DNA of 64,000 nt from Schistocerca nitens (GCF_023898315.1 NC_064619.1:482897376-482961375), one strand, 5' to 3'; shown: positions 11,051 through 22,300, numbered from the stretch's first letter. The notes: generated from the sequence alone by a model not told the origin. Translations and numbers: made by a program.

Positions 11051-12031
11051 TAACTAACTAACTGCAGATAATTAATCTTCATGCCACCCTCTGCTCACAC
11101 ACAGAAAAGGAACATGAGCAATTAAATTTTGAGTGGACAGACTATTATTTCTCGCAGATCATAATTCTTTCGAAATTACGTTGTACAAAGCACTAAACAA
11201 AAGGTATATGCCTTTTTAATGGTTGTAGCGGTCACAAGGGAGATCCAATCTGGAACAAAGTGCTATATGACACACAGATATCGACCAAGACAATTCCCTG
11301 TAGAACAGTTCAATATGTGTACTCATTTGACTGAAGATTTGCTTCAGGAGAATCCGAAGTATCAGACGTTAAGTTTCTTCAGACTTGTGTCCGTGACAGA
11401 ATCATCAAAATAAAACAGTTTTTCTTTTAAAGTTGTTATTCACTGAAAATATCATACAAAATTTCTATAGAAATCTCTGGTTAGTGACAGCGTTGTTTGC
11501 GAAGTTTTTGGGGTTACTTGCTTCTTCTGGATGATCCGAATATGGTCCGAATATGGAAGGCCGAAATCAGTAATTTCTGTTGAAATTTTATGTACTTTTT
11601 ACAGTGAATAAACAATTTCAGAAAATAATTCGATATACTTTTCTATTAGTCTTCACTAAACAGAAAACATCGTTGCTTCCAAAAGTGGTTCATCTAATTT
11701 ACAGTTGATGTGGTGCTACGTTACTCAACGCTTAGGCCTACACAAAATAGAATTAGAAGTGTAAACAGCAATTAATAAATTTGAGAATGTAGTTGAAAAC
11801 GTACTTGCAATAGCTTGCACTTTTGAGCTTTATAAACAGGTTTTAAAAAGACTATTACCACTTATAAGCATTTCTTACTTTGCTTAAATTATTTTATAAC
11901 TGAAACACGTGTCAGCGTGTGGCATTATGAAAAAATGCCAATATAAAACTGTTTAATCTAAATATGCATAGATATTAATGTAGTAGTATTTAATAATGAA
12001 AAGTAGCAGAAGTTAGAACAGCAAGAAACTT
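11051..12031. other. AT-rich DNA, nothing recognised
   Basis: Short frames only; no repeat landmark. Confidence 0.5.
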
Positions 12032-12312
12032 AACATGAGAATTGGGGATCACGAAGTAGATCAAGTTAAACAATTCTGCTACCGAAGCAGTAAAATAACC
12101 CATAATGGACGGAGCAAGGAGGACATGAAAAGCGGCCTAGCACTGGCAAAAAGGGCTTTCCTGGCCAAGAGAAGTCTACTAGTATCAAATATAGAACTTA
12201 ATTTGAGGAAGAAATTTGTGAGAATGTTTGTTTCGAACAATGCGTTGTATGATAGTGAAACATGGACTGTGGGAAAACCGGAACAGAAGAGAATCGAAGC
12301 ATTTGAGATGCT
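12032..12312 (+). pseudogene. LINE reverse-transcriptase C-terminal fragment
   Basis: About 93 codons read openly from 12035: VKQFCYRSSKITHNGRSKED, then LALAKRAFLAKRSLL, LRKKFVRMFV, ALYDSETWTVGK and KRIEAFEM. This is the classic thumb/post-RT segment of non-LTR retrotransposon proteins ('KYLGS-IT-DGR ... ALYGSETWTL-K'). It differs in type from the Jockey/CR1-like pieces elsewhere in the window. It lacks the RT catalytic core upstream and is cut at its 3' side where a SINE begins. Confidence 0.75.
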
Positions 12313-12481
12313 AAGCTACAGTCTGGAGCCGAGCGACCACTACGGTCGCAGGTTCGAATCCTGCCTCGGGCATGGATGTGTGTGATGTTCTTAGGTTAGT
12401 TAGGTTTCATTAGTTCTAAGTTCTAGGCGACTGATGACCTCAGAAGTTAAGTCGCATAGTGCTCAGAGCCATTTGAACCAT
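12313..12481 (+). mobile_element. SINE family A, 5'-truncated
   Basis: The copy starts inside the head at GCTACAGTCTGGAGCC, lacking the A-box, and runs to GCCATTTGAACCATA. It sits directly on the 3' edge of the LINE fragment, whose frame continues into it until 12385. Confidence 0.85.
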
Positions 12482-13104
12482 AAAATTTTTAGTTTAAAGT
12501 GGTTACGGTCAGAATATGCAGTTTCTGTTTTCTTGTATATAATCTCGTACGTCATATCGCTAATGAGTTTTAGAACTTTTAACACTTTGTACAGTTCGGC
12601 GCTTGACAAGCATATTTTTAAGCTTTAGCTGTGAAACTGAACATATTCACTGTCTCCCTCCTCATCCCAGTGTTTATCCTGACGTAGGAGGTTCGATGTT
12701 CTCTTCATTCGGCAAATTTATTTTACTTTACCTTTGCGCATGGATGCCTTTGCTGTCGCCACGGTCGTCAGCCATGTGCGTCATCTTTCTGCAAGTCGTT
12801 CAAGTTTTCTTGGCGTATTTGAACTGCTTTGTGTATTAAGAGATGCAGATTGCGGACCAGTAAGGCATTTGTCTGAGCATGGAAATCCACCTAACGCAAC
12901 ACTCACTGTGGTCGGTGTATCAGACCAACAGCCGTAACTATGCTTGTATTTGGATCTGGCGCACCTTCAAGTATTGCAAGCAGTGAGCTGTGCGTTAGTA
13001 TTAGATCAACGAAACAAAATGTGTTGTATTCCTATTAGAGTCACAGAACATTAGTTGAATTATTGCGATTTTGGGACTTGGCACATTTATGTTTCGATCT
13101 TATA
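12482..13104. other. No recognised feature
   Basis: Short frames only; nothing assignable. Confidence 0.5.
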
Positions 13105-13470
13105 TACACTATCTGCTCAGAAGTTTCCGGCACCCATAGTAATGTGGAAGTGACCAATAGATATCATGAGGGGTGCCCTTGCGAATATAAAAGCAGGCAT
13201 TGAGTACTGTGTCATCAACAGAGAGTCATTAACAGCAGAGTGAGTTGGCCAGAAGAGATCAGTGACTTCAAATGTGGACTAGTCATTGGATGTCACGAGA
13301 GTAACAAATCCACCAAGATCATTTCTACCCTGTTAAAGGTGCGCAAGTAGACTGTTTACGTGATTGTGAAGTGGAAGCGTGACGGAACAACCACAGGTAT
13401 ACCAAGACCAAGCATACTTCATATACTGACTGACAGGGACCGCCGAGCACTGCGAAAGGCTGGAAGGTGG

Positions 13471-15062
13471 CAGATTAAATGAATGTCAGATCCGCATCTT
13501 ACATGAGAGCTTTATAAATCGCAATGAGAAGGTGAATATGACACGTAACGTAATTTAGCGGTTATGAGCAAATTTGCCTATCAGTATGTAATGCAAAAAG
13601 GGATTACAGTCAATCTACAGTAATTAACACACCGTTCCTATATAATGCTTGTCTTTGATTGGAAGGTGGAACAAGCAGCACGAGTCGTTTGAGTTTGAAA
13701 GCCAGAGGGACAAGCACAGAAGTGAGGGCGTGCTGCAGGGGTCACCACAGAAACCACTTAAAGGGGTGGCAGGCAGAAAGTCAACGACCCGACCAGGTGA
13801 CTCAGGCAGGAGAAATGCGTGTAGCTGCACATCTGCAGGGACAGAGAAAAAGCTTTAGAAAGCTGCATTTCGGAATTCCAAAGGGATATGAACAAAACCA
13901 GTGAAGCATTTCGATCATGTGTCCAGCGAGTGCGACACACATGAAGGTCAATGTACTTAGACGTCTAGAATGGGCACAAAACGTTCGATTGGCGGAAACG
14001 CACTAGGAAGGAGGAAAATACTGAAGTTTCGATTCAGTTTGCTAGAAGGGACATTTCGATTGGTAGTGAGAGTTTCCACAAAATAAAAGGAACCCTCCTA
14101 TTGGTCGAAAAAGGCTGTGATGTGAAGAACAAACGAACCCAGGTGGGGGAGGCAGTTCAGCCATGAGTAACACAAGAGAGACATTTTTGGGGGGACTCTT
14201 CTCTGAACTGGCATCAAGTGCAGAATGGAGCGCTTAACGCTCTGTACGATCCAGAAAAGAAAATTATGTGAACACTGCGTTCATAGCGGCTGAAATCCAG
14301 CTATAAATTAGCTGTAGCAACGTTTAGCTCCAACTGTGGAGAAACGAACCAGCCAGTTAATTAACTGTTCTTGCAAGAACTGAGCGGGCACTATAATATG
14401 TACGCTGCTCCAACTATGCGCGTGTATATCGCCACCTACAAAGACTAGGGATGAGTACATGTTTTCCCGATTAACGAGAAACATAGGGAAAGTTTCTGCT
14501 GGGAGGTTCAGCAAAGGCCTGATTAGTTTTATAGGAATTTCAGCGGGAGAGAGCAGCATAGCAGATGGCAACTCGTCGCAGCTTAAGGTAAACACCGCGT
14601 GCAGAGGCGTAAACTTTGTTGGTTCACCAGCTTGGTCCAATGTAAACTCGAGAGGCCTTCGGTAATCTTTCGCTCAGTTTGTCACATAGCTATCCATCCA
14701 CCGTAGACTTTGTCATCCTACAGAGTACCGAACTTTAAACCGGAATCGGACGATTTTCGTAGTACTGACCAACATCATAACATATGTGTAGTAACAATTT
14801 TGTAGAGAAACTTCTAACTAAACTTCAATATTGTTGTGTTTACGATTAATATACTTTCTGAGAGTTAATATTTAATATTGTTGTGTTTAGGATTATTTCA
14901 CTTTTTGATGTTGGCGAGATACGTTATCCTGACAACCGTTTTTATGTTGTCAAATTGAAAACTGTGTAAAGGCGTGTATTTTTATGCTAAAAATTGCGAC
15001 ATTAAACATGTCATTTCATCTTACACAGCTGTTTTCAATCATAGAATAAGTAACCACGTTAC
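13471..15062. mobile_element. Unidentified 1.6-kb insertion inside Tc1 F1
   Basis: Its limits are defined by the interrupted Tc1: AAGGTGG at 13464-13470 is repeated at 15063-15069, a plausible 7-bp target duplication. The outer ends (CAGATTAAAT... and ...AACCACGTTAC) are not inverted repeats of each other. Inside are only short frames, the longest 110 codons at 14308-14640 on the minus strand, with no motif I recognise. A short sequence containing AATATTGTTGTGTTTA occurs twice (14824 and 14873). It could be a non-autonomous DNA element, a truncated retroelement or a composite. Confidence 0.55.
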
Positions 15063-15858
15063 AAGGTGGTTGTAAAGGTTCCCATGAATCACTCGTGAGT
15101 TCCAAAGTGCTAGAAACAATCCAGCTACCACAGTGACTGTGCATAGAGAGCTAAAAAAAATAGGGTACAATGTCGAGCAGCTCCTCGTAAGTCACACATC
15201 TCTATAGTCAATGATAAGAGACGCTTCAGATGGTGGAAAGATCTGCTGTGCTGGAAGAGTGAAAATGAGCAGTTTGGAGGCTTGAATCACAATATACCCT
15301 GTGACAACTGAATGGAAGTGTTTGCATTTGAAGAGTGCCTGGTGAACGCTACCTGCCATCATTTTTAATGCCAACAATAAAGTAAAGAAGACGTGGTGTT
15401 GCCGTATTGGGCTGCTTCTCGAGGATAGGGTGTGGTAACATTATTGCACTTTAGAACACCCTATATGCTGTAGGACATGAACACGTTTTACAGTATAGTA
15501 TAATGCGTACAACAGAGGAACAGTTCGGAGCCGATGATTCTATCGGCAGGACAGTGCACACTGACAGAAAGCAGAATCTGTCAGCCAATGGTCTGTGGAC
15601 AATAATTCCCATGAGTCCCGACCTGAACTCAGTACGACACCTATGTGACGAATTACAACGTCGATTTCGCTCCCAGAGTCCGAAGTCTCTGCCGTCTCTG
15701 GTTTCAGCTCTTGAAGAATAATGGGCTGCCATTCCTCCACAGACATACAGGCGTCTCACTGAAAGTGTCCCCAGCAGAAGTCATACAGTCATAAAGCGTG
15801 GACACATCCCATGTTACTGTCCACTAACGTGTCTCTGGACGCTTCTGATCAGATCGTG
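15063..15858 (+). pseudogene. Tc1 F1 transposase, C-terminal half
   Basis: Similarity resumes with TTVTVHRELKKIGYN-like sequence near 15127 and continues through a degraded catalytic region. The clearest frame is 15503-15721, with EEQFGADDS, SPDLNSVRHL (Asp-Leu-Asn block containing the normally catalytic Glu, here changed to Arg) and LVSALEE, followed by a TAA at 15719-15721 and WAAIPPQTYRRLTESVPSRS. The catalytic residues are lost. Confidence 0.75.
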
Positions 15859-15862
15859 TATT

Positions 15863-16600
15863 TGGTCCAGTTAGTATCTTCCTCTCGTTAGCGTGACTAG
15901 AGCCTGGACGCAGCCCATCTCTCTCGCTACTTGGCGGCCGCTGTCGTGGTGCGGCAGCAACTACAGTCGCAACAGTCCAGCGGGCAGCGTCCACTAGCGG
16001 CTGCGCCTCTTTAAAAGCCGTCAGCAATTGGCTACCGCCTATCAAAGTGCTTAAAATTAATTTCCAACTTCGTTACTGGCAGTCACGGGGTTACGGGCAA
16101 TTTGGCGCAATTTACGAGAGGGCGCTGATAATGAAGTCAATTATGTCGGAATCCAGAAAGCAATTGGCGTGTCGCCGTTCGGCGCCGCGCCGCTCGCCGC
16201 TGGCACAGCCACACGCTATCTACGAGTAGCCACTGGCCGCGGCGGCGAACCGAGAGGTCGTGGAGCCGAATGTCGATACGACGCGACATTGCCTTCCACG
16301 ATAGTAAGTTTGTGGCGTTTGTAAAATTATGCGTCTCAGTAATGTTCCCACAAGAAATAAGTGTTTTCCAGGCCGGGCACTTACATAATCGTTGTCAGAG
16401 TCCAGCATGTATGAAGAGACTCATAGACAGTGTGGCGTCCCCTCTCCGCCGCGTGCTGGTGTGGTCGACACCGTGGAGCTGTTACTGCTACAGCTCGGTC
16501 GGTGGAGTCGAGACGCGATGCGCGATGATGGATGTCTCCGTCGGTTAACGAGAGACAAGATCTGAAAAAGCTCTTAAGAAATCGTTCCTCGCGCAATGAT
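15863..16600. promoter_or_regulatory. CpG-rich block, possible CpG island
   Basis: CpG-dense sequence at about 15930-16270 and 16430-16520 (GCGGCCGC at 15935-15942, GGCGCCGCGCCGCTCG near 16180) stands out from AT-rich flanks. Frames on both strands are explained by composition. It could be a promoter-associated island or a remnant of a GC-rich repeat; no TATA box or initiator can be singled out. Confidence 0.3.
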
Positions 16601-17552
16601 TGCGAGTCCGCACAATTTCCTTATTAATGCGAACTGCGCACTCTGATTGTCTCTTATGGTTTGAAGTTAAATCATTGTGAGCCCGGTTAACACTTTAGTG
16701 CAGTAATTGATGAATCTTCCCCCCACGCCCATCGTCCACATCACCAAAAGCGAGGAAAAAGTTCAATTCCAGATCGTATTGGTCGTTGTTTGTTCGTTCT
16801 AAGTAGAATTGTTCGCTCTATATGACGCGAGATCCACAGATACTCTTTAACAATTTCTTAATTATCATGCGTCGTAATATTATGTATGTCCAAACCTTCC
16901 TTGTCACAACTAACAGTACACGAATTTACTTCCAAGTCAAATAGTCACTGTTCATTAACTTTTGATGAGCAATTACCAAATATTCGTAGAATAATGGAAG
17001 CGACACGTTGAATTTCCACTTTTGATGAACAATTTTATTGTTCCTTTTCGCTAAATACTTTATAAACATCACGCAACACGCACACACGATTAATTAGCAC
17101 TGGCATTTCTGTTAGTTTCAAGTATCGTGACAAATACGACAGCTTTAACCCTCGGCGTAATTGTCTCTTCTTCATGTATTCGAGTCAATGTCTCCTAATC
17201 GAGACTAAACGTGTATTATAGTCTTTTGAAACTTTGTCCATTCCTTTTCTATAAGTTCACTTATATGAATGTTGAGTCCAATATTGCCTACGTCCGGCAA
17301 TAAAGTCCAACTATCTCGGTTCAAGTCTCTAGTATGAATATCAGTTCACAAAATCCGTGCGTCTAGTCACGCAACAACGACTCTTGAAAGTAAAATAATC
17401 TCGTCGCGCTCAGTTCGCTCAACTATGGCAAGAGCTGCTCTCGTATGACTTCATAGCACGATAGCTAGCAAGCGACTTACTTTTTCCACGAATGAGTATT
17501 GTAGACGCATTGAATTTCTTCGTTGCGTTTACAACTCTCTTCCACATGAAAG
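16601..17552. other. No recognised feature
   Basis: AT-rich; no coding signal and no repeat family recognised. Confidence 0.5.
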
Positions 17553-17565
17553 TTATCTCTGACCG

Positions 17566-17683
17566 TGATGACTGGGTGTTGTGTGATCTCCTTAGGTTAG
17601 TTAGGTTTAAGTAGTTCTAAGTTCTAGGGGACTGATGACCATAGATGTTAAGTCCCATAGTGCTCAGAGCCATTTGAACCATT
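17566..17683 (+). mobile_element. SINE body without a head, 118 bp
   Basis: Contains the family A body and tail (TCCTTAGGTTAGTTAGG to CATTTGAACCAT) preceded by TGATGACTGGGTGTTGTG instead of the family A head. A perfect 13-bp duplication, TTATCTCTGACCG, at 17553-17565 and 17684-17696 proves an independent insertion. The 5' stub resembles the segment just after the head of the 38554-38795 SINE (GATGACTGGGCG), pointing to a parent that joined that head to the family A body. Confidence 0.9.
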
Positions 17684-17696
17684 TTATCTCTGACCG

Positions 17697-18193
17697 ACAT
17701 TTCTTTGGACATAACTTTCATGGTATTAATTTGCAATTATTACTTAGATGTTTGGCAAATACCTAAAGGCGACCTTTCTTTCTTCTTCCTTTCTACCAAA
17801 ACACACTCTGTAATGCTTAATGTTGGTGTTTATCAAGACTCTCTGGTCTTATATCGTCGGCAAAGTTGTCGTACCTGTCAGGATAACTTTTCCCTACTTT
17901 ACATCATGATGGTCTTTCCTAATTGGGTTTTGGGGTTCATTAGGGTATTACAACAGTAAATTTTATATCTTCTATATCCGTCTAAGTTTATAACGTAGTT
18001 CTGCAACCATGCATCAAGCACACAGTATACGAATAGATTATTACAGCAGTCGTCAGAATGTGAGATGACAAGGTAACCAATACACGACAATAGTACTGGA
18101 TACATAGCTCACACCAGCAAGACTTCTCTTATATAGGAAAACACAAAGGAGGCGGGTCAGAGGGATTGAGAGAAAGAGGGATAGAGAAGGACT

Positions 18194-18197
<4 letters not shown>
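17697..18197. other. No recognised feature
   Basis: AT-rich; short frames only. Confidence 0.5.
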
Positions 18198-18247
<50 letters not shown>

Positions 18248-18248
18248 A
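18198..18248. repeat. (GA)n microsatellite
   Basis: About 50 bp of nearly pure AG repeats. Confidence 0.95.
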
Positions 18249-18264
18249 GAAAGGGCGCTACAGA

Positions 18265-18366
18265 AATTTGGAAATTTGTGGTAAGGTTCTATGGGACCAA
18301 ACTGCTGAGGTCATCGGTCCCTAGGCTTACACACCAATTAAAGTAACTTACCCTATGGACAACACA

Positions 18367-18414
<48 letters not shown>

Positions 18415-18536
18415 CCATGCCCGGGGGAGAATTGGAACCTCCGACGGGAGGGGGGAGGGGGTGGCAGAGGGGGATCCGTGAGGACCGTGCGTGACAAGGA
18501 GCCATAGACCGCACGGATACCCCGCGTGGCCAAGGT
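18265..18536 (-). mobile_element. tRNA-headed SINE, family B, with (AC)n expansion
   Basis: Read on the minus strand, a head with GTGCGGTCTATGGCTCCTTG precedes a B-box-like GGAGGTTCCAATTCTCC and CGGGCATGGGTCTGTG, then a GT tract (18363-18410 on the plus strand as AC), then CCTAGGGACCGATGACC. The 8-bp repeat GCTACAGA at 18257-18264 and 18537-18544 is the likely target duplication. The microsatellite seems to have grown from the short GTGTGTG present in other family B copies. Confidence 0.75.
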
Positions 18537-18544
18537 GCTACAGA

Positions 18545-18825
18545 GAAATAAAGAAAATCTAGATGAAGATAAAGGAGCGTCTCGTACGGAAAATAATGAC
18601 ACCAATGGAAATCGTAGAGTTTACTACCAGGTTAAAACTACACTACTGTATGCGATATTGCAGTGCCTATGTTATCCTGAATAACGATGCAACCATCTTT
18701 CGGACATCCATGCATGTCTAAAGTAACAGACACTGCGGCGATTACAGCCGTTGTGAAACACAGTAAATGCATTCCCATTTGCGAATAAGGACGGCCGTCA
18801 GCTGTAGAATGGAATGGCGACAATG
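18545..18825. other. No recognised feature
   Basis: Nothing assignable. Confidence 0.4.
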
Positions 18826-18944
18826 AAAATTTGTGCCGGACCGGAAATGGAACCCGGATGCTCCGCTTTCTAGAACGATCGCCTTAACTGATGTAGAGAA
18901 GCGGAGCATCCCGGCTTGAGTCCCGGTCCGGTACAAATTTTCAG
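18826..18944. repeat. Inverted dimer of a tRNA-like repeat end
   Basis: Two arms of about 50 bp (18826-18878 and 18895-18944) are imperfect inverted copies: TGAAAATTTGTGCCGGACCGG on the left pairs with CCGGTCCGGTACAAATTTTCA on the right, and ATGCTCCGC with GCGGAGCAT. Each arm holds a B-box-like segment (TTGAGTCCCGG on the right). The loop is only about 16 bp. Confidence 0.75.
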
Positions 18945-19306
18945 CTCGCACCATTAACTTCAATGCCTTACTGCACCCACCGTCGGAAAAGTTTTTTAGA
19001 ATATTGATGTTGTTATCCACTAACACATCCAGACCAGTCTTAAAGCGTAGTTTCCCAGTACGTCCTTACTATTTTCTGAGCATTACTGCATTGGTGTCAT
19101 TCATTGGTGGAAGAGCGTCCCACAGAGGAAGAATACCTCGGAAGAAGTCTTGTCAACGGATTAGAAACTGTTTCCAGCATGAATCTAAATTATGACGGTA
19201 TAGCGGATTCTATCTTCTTATGAAAATTGAACGTCGATGATGAACCGAGGCTAGATCAAGTCTGGAATCCAGTCTTACTTTCTCAGGAGCCATAAACAGA
19301 GGAAAC
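18945..19306. other. No recognised feature
   Basis: Short frames only. Confidence 0.4.
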
Positions 19307-19318
19307 TGGACAGTTCAA

Positions 19319-19516
19319 ATGGTTCAAATGGCTCTGAGCACTATGGGACTTAACTTCTGAGGTCATCAGTCCCCTAGAACTTAGAACTACTTAAACCTAA
19401 CTAACCTAAGGAGATCACACACATCCACGCCCGAGGCAGGATTCGAACCTGCGACCGTAGCGGTCGCGCGGTTCCTGACTGTAGCGCCTAGAACCGCTCG
19501 GCCACTCCGGCCGGTT
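19319..19516 (-). mobile_element. SINE family A, full length
   Basis: Target duplication TGGACAGTTCAA (12 bp) at 19307-19318 and 19517-19528. On the minus strand the head is intact (GGCCGAGCGGTTCTAGG) and the B-box is GGTTCGAATCC. Confidence 0.95.
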
Positions 19517-19795
19517 TGGACAGTTCAATGAAGTTTTTAAATGGAATGGTAGAATCAATATATCAGAATTATTCAGTCTGTGCTTAATTTTTATTGTACA
19601 GACAGCTGTCGCGAGCCTTTCTCGTCACTATTTCACTCAGCACATCATGGGCTTCAAGATATGTTACAAGTGTTCCTTGAACTTGCCTTTCTTATCACTG
19701 GTATTTTCACAAGACGCTTTCACACGTCTGGTCTCTTACAAGTGAACGATATTTCAGATAGGCTATAGCAAATTGCCGGAAACCAGTAAGTAGGC

Positions 19796-20373
19796 AGGTT
19801 GTTAAAAGAAAATTACTCCATATTTTGAAAGGTGGTAGTATGGGCCAAGATAATATAATATTTTCCAGTAAACACGGCCCCTAAAAGCCCTAAAATGAGT
19901 AAGACGTATGAGCACTTGTTCATCTTCGCTGCTGTGATACACATCTCTTCTACTGCGAACCTCTCGTAACAGCAACGAGGCATCAATTAAAGAGATGTGT
20001 TCGCAGTGGAAGAGATGTGTATCACAGCAGCGAAGATGAACAAGTGCGCATACGTCTTAAAGTAGTGATTTTAGATGCCCGTGTTTACTGGAAAATATTG
20101 TCTTGGTTCAAATGGTTCTGATCACTATGGGACTTATCATCTGAGGTCATCAGTCCCCTAGAACTTAGAACTACTTAAACCTAACTAACCTAAGTACATC
20201 ACACACAACCATGCATGAGGCAGGATTCGAACCTGCGACCGTAGCGGTCGCGCAGTACCAGACTGTAGCGCCCAGAACCGCTCGGCCAAAACGGCCGGCC
20301 AAAGTATTGTCTTGTTTTCGGCCATACTACCACCTCTCAAAATGTGGGGGGCTTTATTTTTAACACCCTGTAT
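19796..20373. mobile_element. Foldback (long inverted-repeat) element
   Basis: Left arm 19796-19957 and right arm 19998-20373 are inverted copies. The outer ends read GGTTGTTAAAAG and, reversed, GGGTGTTAAAAA; shared inner blocks include GGTGGTAGTATGG, TTTTCCAGTAAACACGG and TTGTTCATCTTCGCTGCTG. The right arm is longer because a SINE is inserted in it. The roughly 40-bp loop holds a second small palindrome. No transposase frame exists, so this is a non-autonomous element whose partner is unknown. Confidence 0.8.
20106..20304 (-). mobile_element. SINE family A inside the foldback right arm
   Basis: The duplication TATTGTCTTG (20096-20105 and 20305-20314) is foldback sequence, so the SINE came later. 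Full length; the tail shows substitutions (TTATCATCTGAGG). Confidence 0.93.
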
Positions 20374-20455
20374 ACCCCCATTTCATGTAACTGCTAGTGC
20401 GACCACAGTATATAGCCCGTTATTTGATTCTGCTTTCTGAAGTATTAGTTTTAGG

Positions 20456-20740
20456 GCTTGTGGCCGTGATGGTCTAGCGGGTAGTGCAATGAGTTTCAGC
20501 CCTGGAGGTGCTGGATTCAATCTCGCAAAGGGGCGGTCGTGTTTCTTGTTCCAGTCCCCCCTGGAAGGCCACAGGCCCACTCAGGCTGCTCTTAGTTGAG
20601 TCTGCGATGTTTCCGGTGGGCGGGGGGGGGGGGAGGGGGGGCAAAAGGCAGCCGGGGAGTGCTGGTCTCGCCAAACGCCCCCTATTAGGGCGAAAAAGGC
20701 ATTACTCTGCCTACTCGTGCAATAAGGCTAATACGCCGGT
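20456..20740 (+). mobile_element. tRNA-headed repeat, family D
   Basis: TGGCCGTGATGGTCTAGCGGG resembles an A-box and GGATTCAATCTCG a B-box. A body with GGAAGGCCACAGGCCCAC and a G-rich tract (about 20622-20640) follows. The single clear copy has uncertain ends and no target duplication found. A tRNA-gene pseudogene is the alternative. Confidence 0.5.
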
Positions 20741-21039
20741 CACGGTCTTATACTTCACTTTTCTGTGTGAATTTTAGGGTGGATGTTGCAACGAGACAAA
20801 TCCTTTGAAATTTCCGCTTCACTCTTGTTAGTTGAGTAACAGGTAACTGATTTTCAGTTATTTTTTACTTCAGCTCCTTAAAGTATGCTGACTTGTAAAA
20901 ATGCAGCCCACAGGCAGCATTTCTTTCATGAAAATGACGTGCGGAAATGAAGATTCGCGTGTTGTTTGCGGAAGATACAGGAAATACACTGTGTTGCGTC
21001 GCAACACACACTGTATCTCTTGTTGTCTATCAGGAGGCG
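20741..21039. other. Spacer with a 30-bp palindrome
   Basis: ACACTGTGTTGCG and CGCAACACACACTGT (20988-21015) form a hairpin; otherwise nothing is recognised. It may be decayed interior of the adjoining Tc1 fragment. Confidence 0.4.
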
Positions 21040-21560
21040 ATGTTGTAATGTTAGCAAAGGCACACGCGTCGGTCGGCTGTTGCCGTAGCCCAATAACGCC
21101 AAATTTCGCCGCACTGCCCCAAGGAATACGTTCGTAGCACGTACTACACTGATTTATGCAGTGTTGGTTGTCTATTAGTACTGAGAGCTCTACGCAAGCG
21201 CCGCTGCTCTTGGTCGCTAAGTGAAGGCCGTCTGCCACTGCACTGTATGTGTGAGAGAGGTAATACCTGAAATTTGGTATTTTGGCACACTCTTGACACA
21301 GTGGATCTCCGAATATTGAATTCCCAAAGTATTTCTGAAACAGAATGTCCCATCCGTCTATCTGTAACTATCATTCCGCGTTCAAAGTCAGTTTATTCCC
21401 ATCGTAAGGATATATTCAAGTCGGAAACCTTTCCACACGAATCGCCTAAGTACAAATGGACAGGTCTGTCATTGCACTGCCCTTTTATACCTTGTGTATG
21501 CGATAACACCGTCAATTGTATATGTGCGTGTCGCTGTTCCATAAGTTTGTCACCTCACTG
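21040..21560 (-). pseudogene. Tc1-family (F3) element, 5' half
   Basis: On the minus strand the inverted repeat CAGTGAGGTGACAAAC starts at 21560, with TA outside (21561-21562). The transposase N-terminus follows: DRRMGHSVSEILWEFN and STVSRVC (helix-turn-helix), then RRPSLSDQEQRRLRRALS, and in another frame RRNLALLGYGNSRPTRVPLL (about 21045-21114). Sequence past the first DNA-binding subdomains is lost, so no DDE core remains. The same family occurs at 62070-63387. Confidence 0.8.
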
Positions 21561-21562
21561 TA

Positions 21563-22060
21563 TCACTTCTTGTACCTCTGGTAATTTTATTGATATGAAA
21601 AATCCCGACCTGCATCTTGGTCGAAGTCCGAGTTAAACTGTAAGCCCCCAGTAACAGACTGGATAAGAAAGCAGGAGGAAAGCTATGGCACACCACCTCC
21701 AACAGCTCCCTGGTGTTGAAACCAGTCTTCGACTGACGACAGTATTCCTCTTTTTAAAATGCACTTTAGTGCTTGACCGCAGTGTCAGTGATACAGAATG
21801 GTTTTTTTATTTTATTTCTATTGGTGCCACAGAAGAACAATACAGGACTGATGTAAATAATATTATGATACCTGTTGATTGATGATTGATCGAAGCTGAT
21901 AGTGAATAAAGGACTATTTCATCAGCAGTACTTGATGATTCCAAAATATGGCTTTCCTTATCTTTTTTGTATATCTGTTTGTGAGGTCCACCCAAAATTT
22001 GGAGTTCATTTTCGGCTTTTCCGCTTTGTGTGACTCTTATCTTGTCATGTAAGGATTTAT
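21563..22060. other. No recognised feature
   Basis: Short frames only. Confidence 0.5.
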
Positions 22061-22061
22061 A

Positions 22062-22300
22062 GTGGGCTTCTCAATGGTTTAGTGGTAAGCGTTTGTGGTT
22101 GTTGGCGAGAAGGGGCCGGTTCGATTCCCGATAGGCACCATCGATTTTTCTGTGGTGAAATGTCTGGAACGGTATCCACTTAGATTAGGGGATACAAATA
22201 GTGGGAGCAATGATGTCAGTGTCCTGTTTTTCGATAGTTAATGACAAGAATAACAACCAATAATTACTGACAAGGATAACGATACTGAGCCACTATGTAA
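22062..22300 (+). mobile_element. tRNA-headed repeat, family D-like
   Basis: GGCTTCTCAATGGTTTAGTGGTAAGCG (split by eye into cloverleaf arms) and GGTTCGATTCCCGATAGG give A- and B-box signatures over about 75 bp, followed by an AT-rich body with GATAAC-like repeats. A decayed tRNA gene is the alternative reading, since no target duplication is evident. Confidence 0.5.

Larger units (their letters stand above)
13107..15858 (+). mobile_element. Tc1-family element (F1), split by an insertion
   Basis: The terminal inverted repeats are CACTATCTGCTCAGAAG at 13107 and its degenerate partner CTTCTGATCAGATCGTG ending at 15858. TA lies outside both ends (13105-13106 and 15859-15860), as expected for Tc1/mariner target duplication. 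The left part (to 13470) carries the transposase N-terminus: SDFKCGLVIGCHE, then VIVKWKRDGTT and LTDRDRRALRK, a paired-like helix-turn-helix domain. The right part (from 15063) carries the C-terminal half, with MSPDLNSVRHLCDELQRR and WAAIPPQTYRR. Many stops are present. A 1.6-kb insertion separates the halves. Confidence 0.85.
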
